Below, in pieces: positions 59,678 through 64,000 of a stretch of DNA of 64,000 nt (positions within the stretch are counted from its first letter, which is position 1; every line of letters starts with the position of its first letter). Source of the stretch: Herbaspirillum sp. SJZ107. GTDB taxonomy: Bacteria > Pseudomonadota > Gammaproteobacteria > Burkholderiales > Burkholderiaceae_D. The notes beneath the pieces are model-generated. The model worked only from the letters and a program-made list of their open reading frames with translations. It made no database searches and was not told the DNA's origin. The position numbers were made by a program, and so were the translations under genes. The stretch is from the NCBI RefSeq assembly GCF_006715485.1, contig NZ_VFNH01000001.1, positions 682,001 through 746,000 of the forward strand, given 5' to 3'.

Positions 59678-59899
59678 TCAGTGCGTGGTCTTGACCTGGT
59701 TGCCGATCACGCCGCCAACGGCTGCGCCACCCACGGTACCGACGGCGCTGCCACCGGTCAGGACGCCACCGATCACGGCGCCGGCGCCAGCGCCGACAGC
59801 GGTGTTCTTGTCATTTTGCGACATGCCGGCGCAGCCGGTCAGGCCGAATGCCACGGTGGCGATCGAAGCGGTAGCGATGATGTGTTTGATGGCTTTCAT
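59678..59899 (-). CDS. Glycine-zipper lipoprotein (OsmB-like)
   Basis: A 73-residue outer-membrane lipoprotein with lipobox FGLTGC and a glycine-zipper body, GAGAGAVIGGVLTGGSAVGT and VGGAAVGGVIGNQVKT. It resembles OsmB-type osmotic and stress lipoproteins in size and pattern. AAAGGAGAA precedes the ATG at 59899. It lies 29 bases downstream of the BON lipoprotein gene on the same strand, so the two may be co-transcribed. Confidence 0.82.
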   Translation of the reverse strand: MKAIKHIIATASIATVAFGLTGCAGMSQNDKNTAVGAGAGAVIGGVLTGGSAVGTVGGAAVGGVIGNQVKTTH

Positions 59900-59928
59900 G
59901 ATGTTCTCCTTTGATAGGGTTTTACTAC

Positions 59929-60243
59929 TTATTTGAGACGCAGGTCGTTCTTGACCGACTTCACGCCCTTCACGGTACGGGCCACCGACGCGGCGGTCGC
60001 CACATCGTTGGCCTGGCCGACGAAGCCGCTCAGCTGGACTACGCCCTGATAGGTTTCGACGTTGATCTCGGTCGATTTCAGGCGCGAATCCGCGAGGATG
60101 GCGGCCTTGACGTTGGCGGTCAGGGTGGCGTCGTCGAAGTATTGGCCGACGGTTTCATGCTTGCCGCCGTCGCTGGCGCAGCCGGTCACCATGCCCAGCA
60201 GGAGGGCGGTGGCGAGAGTTGCGGAAATGCCGAATTGCTTCAT
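59929..60243 (-). CDS. BON-domain lipoprotein
   Basis: A 104-residue periplasmic lipoprotein, lipobox GMVTGC. One BON domain (about 35-104) shows the diagnostic DDATLTANVKAAILADSRLK, VVQLSGFVGQAND and a late VKGVKSVKNDLRL. OsmY-type BON proteins stabilise membranes under osmotic stress. AAGGACT precedes the ATG at 60243. Confidence 0.88.
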   Translation of the reverse strand: MKQFGISATLATALLLGMVTGCASDGGKHETVGQYFDDATLTANVKAAILADSRLKSTEINVETYQGVVQLSGFVGQANDVATAASVARTVKGVKSVKNDLRLK

Positions 60244-60428
60244 GATGGAGTCCTTGATTTATTGTTTGTGTTAATTCTTTGTGTGTCGCTTCTGCGGGGG
60301 TGCGGGCAGGCATTCCCGCGGCACCACCATGACTTCAGAATAGTGACAATTCGACCATCGCTCTGTACGTCAAATAACACTGCGGCCTCTTCGCTTGTTC
60401 GTAGCGACGAGGCCGCTCAATGTTGCAG

Positions 60429-62498
60429 TCAGCGCTTGGCCGTCTTGCCCGGCGGCGGCGCTTCCGGCTTGGCGCGCGCCTTGGCCAGCAGCGAGGAACA
60501 TGGGCTGTCGTGGCCCGGTCCAGTGTTGATCAGCGGCAGCAGGGCGGCGGCCGGTGCCGCGATCACGGCGAGCGCGGCGGCTGCACCGCCCTTGATCGCC
60601 AGCACCTTCTTGTCGAGCGACAGGTCCGGCTTCTTGAAGGTGCCCTTGACGTAGAACGGCGTACGCAGCGTGAACAGGCGCAGCGCCTTGGTCTCGGGTT
60701 TCACGCGCAGGTTCATCTGCTCGTTGTTCAGGTTGACCCAGCCGTCGATGTCGACGATCGCTTCCTCGGTGTCGAGCACGAAGGTGCGCGTCTGCGCCAC
60801 GCCGTTGGTCACCGCGAGGTCCGAGGCCAGGCAGTTCAGCTGCACCTGCTTGTCGCCGAACAGCTTGGTGATGATGACGTTGCCGACGTTCAGGCCGGCC
60901 TCTTCGAGCAGCAGCTTGCTGACCACGCCCTGGCTCACCAGGCCCTTCACTTCGCCGTTCGACTTGGCCAGCATCTCGGCGACGGAATCGCCGGTCGCGC
61001 TCAGCTTGGTCTCGGCATAGATGTCGCCCGCCGTGGCCTGCTGGATCTTCTCGACCGCCGGGAACAGCTGCTTGACCTTGATCTGGCGCGCGGTGGCGTC
61101 GAGCGTCGCCTTGATCGCATCGCCCTTGGCGTTGCCGCCGCTACTGCCGTCGAGCTTGATGTGCGAGGTCACGCTGCCGCCGGCGAAATTGAAGTTCAGC
61201 GGGTTCAGGGTCAGCACGCCGTTGTTCATCACCAGGTGGGTGTTGAGCTTGCTGAGCGGCAGGTTAGCGGTCTTGATGATGCGGTCGGCCGAGAACTTCA
61301 CGTCGGCATCCAGCACCTTCCATTTTTCAGTGTGGAATTTCTCGACCGGCAGCGCCTTGCCTTCCGGCTGGACGTCGGCCACGCCGCGCTTCTTCTTGTC
61401 GGCGTTGGAATCGGCGCCGACCAGCGGTCCCAGGTCCTCGAAACGCAGCTGGTGCGACACCACGGTGGCGGTCAGCTTGTTGCGCGGCTTCTGGGCCGCG
61501 AAGCTGAGCGTGCCGCCGATGTCGGACTGGCCGACCTTGCCCGTGAACTTGTCGTAGGTCCAGCGGCTCTTGCCTTCCTCGCCGATCGAGCCGGTCAGGT
61601 GGCCCTCGGTCGAGAACGCCGGGGTTTCCGGCAGCACCACGCCGGTGAGGGCGTACAGGCGCGCCATGCTGGGGCCGGCCAGCTTCAGCTTGAGGTCGAG
61701 GCCGGACAGCTTGGCCGGGCGCGTGACCGTGCCTTCCAGGGCAACGCGATAGGGGCCGCCGTGCATGTCGGCCTGGACCGGGAAGGGTGCGTCCTGGTCC
61801 TGCAGCGACAGCACCGCGCCGGCCTTGCCGCCACCGCCGACCGGCACCTCGTTATAGGTGCCGCGCAGCTTCCAGGCGATGCCGTAGGTCGGGTCGTTGT
61901 TCAGGGTGTCGATGTCGGCCGTGACGTCGGCCTTGGTCACCGCATCCAGCACGTGGACCTGGCCGCGCGACAGCACCAGGCGCTCGAGGTCGAGCTTCCA
62001 CTTCGATTCCTTCTCTTCATGCTTGTAGACCCAGTTGTAGTGGGTCGCATCGGTGCGCAGCAGTTCGACGCGCGGGCCGTCGAAGCGCAGCACCGGGATG
62101 TTGATGGTGTGCTTCAGAAGGGCAAAGGGATTGAGGGAAAACGAAAACTGGCGCACGCTGGCCATGTCGCGCTGCGGCAGGCCGGCCGGGTTGCCGACGT
62201 GAACGTCGTTGGCATACAGGTGCGGCCAGGGAATGTAGTCGCGCCAAGTGCGCTGGTTCGGGATGATGCTCTCCGACGGCCGCTCCCAGTGCACGTTCAG
62301 GTCGCCGACGATGGCGAAGGGGCGGTCGATGGCTTCGCTGACCTTGGCGTTGAGCCAGGGCTTGGCGCGGTTCCAGTCGAAGGTGAGCAGGATGATGATG
62401 GCGATGATCGGCAGGGCGATCAGGATACCGACGATGCTGAGGGTGATCTTCAGCGGGCGCGACATGTGTCCGGCCGGCTTGGGCTGCTGGTCTGTCAT
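60429..62498 (-). CDS. AsmA-family envelope protein
   Basis: A 689-residue AsmA/TamB-like protein thought to aid lipid transport or outer-membrane assembly. One N-terminal membrane helix (ITLSIVGILIALPIIAIIIL) is followed by the AsmA domain (NRAKPWLNAKVSEAIDRPFA, FSLNPFALLKHTINIPVLRF) and a long beta-rich bridge. The late AsmA-like half has NLPLSKLNTHLVMNNGVLTL, FAGGSVTSHI and LDTEEAIVDIDGWVNL. GAGGACAG precedes the ATG. It is not adjacent to other lipid-transport genes. Confidence 0.88.
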   Translation of the reverse strand: MTDQQPKPAGHMSRPLKITLSIVGILIALPIIAIIILLTFDWNRAKPWLNAKVSEAIDRPFAIVGDLNVHWERPSESIIPNQRTWRDYIPWPHLYANDVHVGNPAGLPQRDMASVRQFSFSLNPFALLKHTINIPVLRFDGPRVELLRTDATHYNWVYKHEEKESKWKLDLERLVLSRGQVHVLDAVTKADVTADIDTLNNDPTYGIAWKLRGTYNEVPVGGGGKAGAVLSLQDQDAPFPVQADMHGGPYRVALEGTVTRPAKLSGLDLKLKLAGPSMARLYALTGVVLPETPAFSTEGHLTGSIGEEGKSRWTYDKFTGKVGQSDIGGTLSFAAQKPRNKLTATVVSHQLRFEDLGPLVGADSNADKKKRGVADVQPEGKALPVEKFHTEKWKVLDADVKFSADRIIKTANLPLSKLNTHLVMNNGVLTLNPLNFNFAGGSVTSHIKLDGSSGGNAKGDAIKATLDATARQIKVKQLFPAVEKIQQATAGDIYAETKLSATGDSVAEMLAKSNGEVKGLVSQGVVSKLLLEEAGLNVGNVIITKLFGDKQVQLNCLASDLAVTNGVAQTRTFVLDTEEAIVDIDGWVNLNNEQMNLRVKPETKALRLFTLRTPFYVKGTFKKPDLSLDKKVLAIKGGAAAALAVIAAPAAALLPLINTGPGHDSPCSSLLAKARAKPEAPPPGKTAKR

Positions 62499-62680
62499 GG
62501 CTGTCCTCTATACGAGATGTTAGCCGCAGATTAACGTAAAGGTTTGTCCATCAATGTGCGGTGGCACACCGTGAGACGGGGAACTGCTGGGCAAGCGATG
62601 GGCAATGTGCGCCAGCGAACCGAAAGCGTCTATTAATAGGGTTATAACGTTACCAACACTGAAAGCTTGAACAGGAGAAC

Positions 62681-63079
62681 ATGATGCCAAAACAATCGAT
62701 GAATCCGCTGCAAGTGCTGCTGCGGGTCGGGGCTGCCGCCGCCGTATTGTCGCTGGCTGCCTGCGCCAGCGAGGAAAGGACCCCGGCGACGGCCGCTGTC
62801 GCGGTGTCGCACAACGCCGTCGACAACGCGGTCTCGGCCGGCGCACCGGAACTGGCACCACAGGAAATCAATGCGGCGCGCGACAAGATGATGCGTGCCA
62901 ACCAGGCGCTGGCCGCCAAGGATTACAAGCTGGCACGCGAGCTGGCGGTGCAGGCCCAGGCCGACGCCAAGCTGGCCCAGAGCAAGGCCGCCTCTGCCAA
63001 GGCCACGGCCGCCGCCGACGCCCTCAACCAGGACTTGCGCGTGCTGCGCCAGGAAGTCGACCGCGCCAATTCGCAATAA
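62681..63079 (+). CDS. DUF4398 lipoprotein
   Basis: A 132-residue lipoprotein with lipobox LSLAAC. The mature part is an Ala/Lys-rich helical coiled coil (INAARDKMMRANQALAAKDY and LARELAVQAQADAKLAQSKA) typical of DUF4398, commonly found beside OmpA-domain proteins as here. AGGAGAA precedes the ATG. The OmpA-domain gene starts 31 bases downstream. Confidence 0.85.
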   Translation: MMPKQSMNPLQVLLRVGAAAAVLSLAACASEERTPATAAVAVSHNAVDNAVSAGAPELAPQEINAARDKMMRANQALAAKDYKLARELAVQAQADAKLAQSKAASAKATAAADALNQDLRVLRQEVDRANSQ

Positions 63080-63110
63080 GAAAAACAGCATCGATAGAAA
63101 GGGATAGCAC

Positions 63111-64000
63111 ATGAAAGCGCATTTCACGAAGTCGCTGATGCTCGCCGGCAGCGTATTCCTCGCCGCCTGCAGCTCCGTGCCGACCACCACCGCCACACTC
63201 GACGAGGCGCGCGCCGACTTCGTCGCCGCCAACAACAATCCGCAGGTGTCGAGCTACGCGCCGAACGAATTCCGCCAGGCCACCGAAGCGCTCGAACGCG
63301 CCAACCAGGCCGCCGCCAAGCGCGAGAGCCTGGACACCATCGACCGCCTGGCCTACGTGGCCAAGCAGCGCATCGCCACCGCCCAGGAAGTGGCGAAGGC
63401 CAAGACCGCCGAAGCCGAGATCGCCAACGCCAGCCGCGAACGCGACCGCGTGCAGCTGGAAGCCCGCACCGCCGAGGCCGAGCGTGCCAAGCGCGATGCC
63501 GCCGCTGCCCAGGCCCAGCTCGCCACCGCCCAGGCCCAGGCCGCCGATGCCCAGGCCCAGGCCCAGGCTGCTCAGCAGCAGGCTGCCCAGCTGGCCGAGC
63601 GTTCGGCCCGCCTGGAGGCCATCCTGGTCGAGCTGCACGCGCAGAAGACCGAGCGCGGCATGGTCGTGACCATCGGCGACGTCCTGTTCGACACCGACCG
63701 TGCCGAACTGAATGCGAACGGCGTCGCCACCGTCCGCAAATTGGCCGAGGTCATGGCGCAGAACCCGGATCGCACGGTCCTGGTCGAAGGATTTACCGAC
63801 AGCACCGGCAGCTCGGCCCATAACAAGGACTTGTCCGAGCGCCGCGCGGCGTCCGTGGCGCAGGCCCTGACCGGACTGGGCGTGCCGCGCGAACGCGTGG
63901 CCACGCGCGGCTACGGCGAGGCCTTCCCGGTCGCCGCCAACGACACGGCGGGCAACCGCCAGCGCAACCGCCGCGTGGAAATCGTGCTGTCGAACCAGGG
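63111..64000 (+). CDS. DUF4398/OmpA-family lipoprotein (3' end beyond window)
   Basis: At least 296 residues of an outer-membrane lipoprotein (lipobox FLAAC). An Ala/Gln/Glu coiled coil follows (about 30-175; DUF4398-like start EFRQATEALERANQAAAKRE), with many AQAQ repeats. The C-terminal OmpA peptidoglycan-binding domain (about 180 onward) has VLFDTDRAELNANGVATVRK, GFTDSTGSSAHNKDLSERRA and NRQRNRRVEIVLS. AAGGGA precedes the ATG. The window ends just before or at the natural C-terminus. Confidence 0.88.
   Translation, partial: MKAHFTKSLMLAGSVFLAACSSVPTTTATLDEARADFVAANNNPQVSSYAPNEFRQATEALERANQAAAKRESLDTIDRLAYVAKQRIATAQEVAKAKTAEAEIANASRERDRVQLEARTAEAERAKRDAAAAQAQLATAQAQAADAQAQAQAAQQQAAQLAERSARLEAILVELHAQKTERGMVVTIGDVLFDTDRAELNANGVATVRKLAEVMAQNPDRTVLVEGFTDSTGSSAHNKDLSERRAASVAQALTGLGVPRERVATRGYGEAFPVAANDTAGNRQRNRRVEIVLSNQ

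Overview
The window is GC-rich, densely coded bacterial chromosome. Its style fits Burkholderiales, family Oxalobacteraceae (Massilia/Telluria/Duganella-like). The reasons are a RibBA with a decayed C-terminal half, Burkholderiales-type porin and SpecificRecomb membrane proteins, many c-di-GMP and chemotaxis proteins, and E. coli-like LexA boxes. The genus is an inference; there is no rRNA or other phylogenetic marker in the window.

Layout. 1-3.5 kb: partial M16 peptidase, then ribBA-ribH-nusB ending in a strong terminator. 3.5-8.5 kb: lytic transglycosylase, ubiD, the 4.5S SRP RNA and a membrane chemoreceptor. 8.6-11.9 kb: the replication/repair operon dnaX-ybaB-recR. 12-16.9 kb: glycosyltransferase plus DUF2334 deacetylase, a small lipoprotein and a penicillin-acylase-family hydrolase. 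16.9-22 kb: a hybrid kinase (HAMP-HisKA-HATPase-REC-REC-HPt) coupled to a REC-PAS-GGDEF-EAL output protein. 22.2-26.9 kb: cstA-ybdD, divergent from a Cache-sensor histidine kinase and a NarL-type regulator, with a perfect palindrome between them. 27-30.2 kb: an EAL-like/HDOD protein overlapping a PAS-GGDEF-EAL protein.

30.25-34.4 kb is accessory. A tRNA-Ser(UGA) gene is followed by an AT-richer segment with a secreted caspase-like protease and a probable Tat-exported DUF1353 protein in one operon, and a dead IS630 remnant. The segment closes at a 13-bp copy of the tRNA 3' end followed by another terminator. This looks like a small tRNA-anchored island and is the best candidate in the window for an undescribed system.

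34.4-48 kb: lipoproteins, an outer-membrane barrel, an XRE regulator, a TonB receptor, a periplasmic GH13 amylase, a porin, an acidic disordered protein, twin SDR oxidoreductases and a sulfate-binding protein. 48.2-51 kb: a 70-residue orphan gene behind two tandem LexA boxes, divergent from PAP2 phosphatase-lipid kinase-phosphoesterase. 51-55.6 kb: PLD/cardiolipin synthase, a SpecificRecomb membrane protein and an aminotransferase. 55.7-64 kb: an envelope/stress cluster of small lipoproteins, glycine-zipper, BON, OmpA, DUF4398 and AsmA proteins, with a Crp/Fnr regulator preceded by a large nested dyad.

Starts were chosen from visible ribosome-binding sites and overlaps. Functions come from motif recognition, with no database search.
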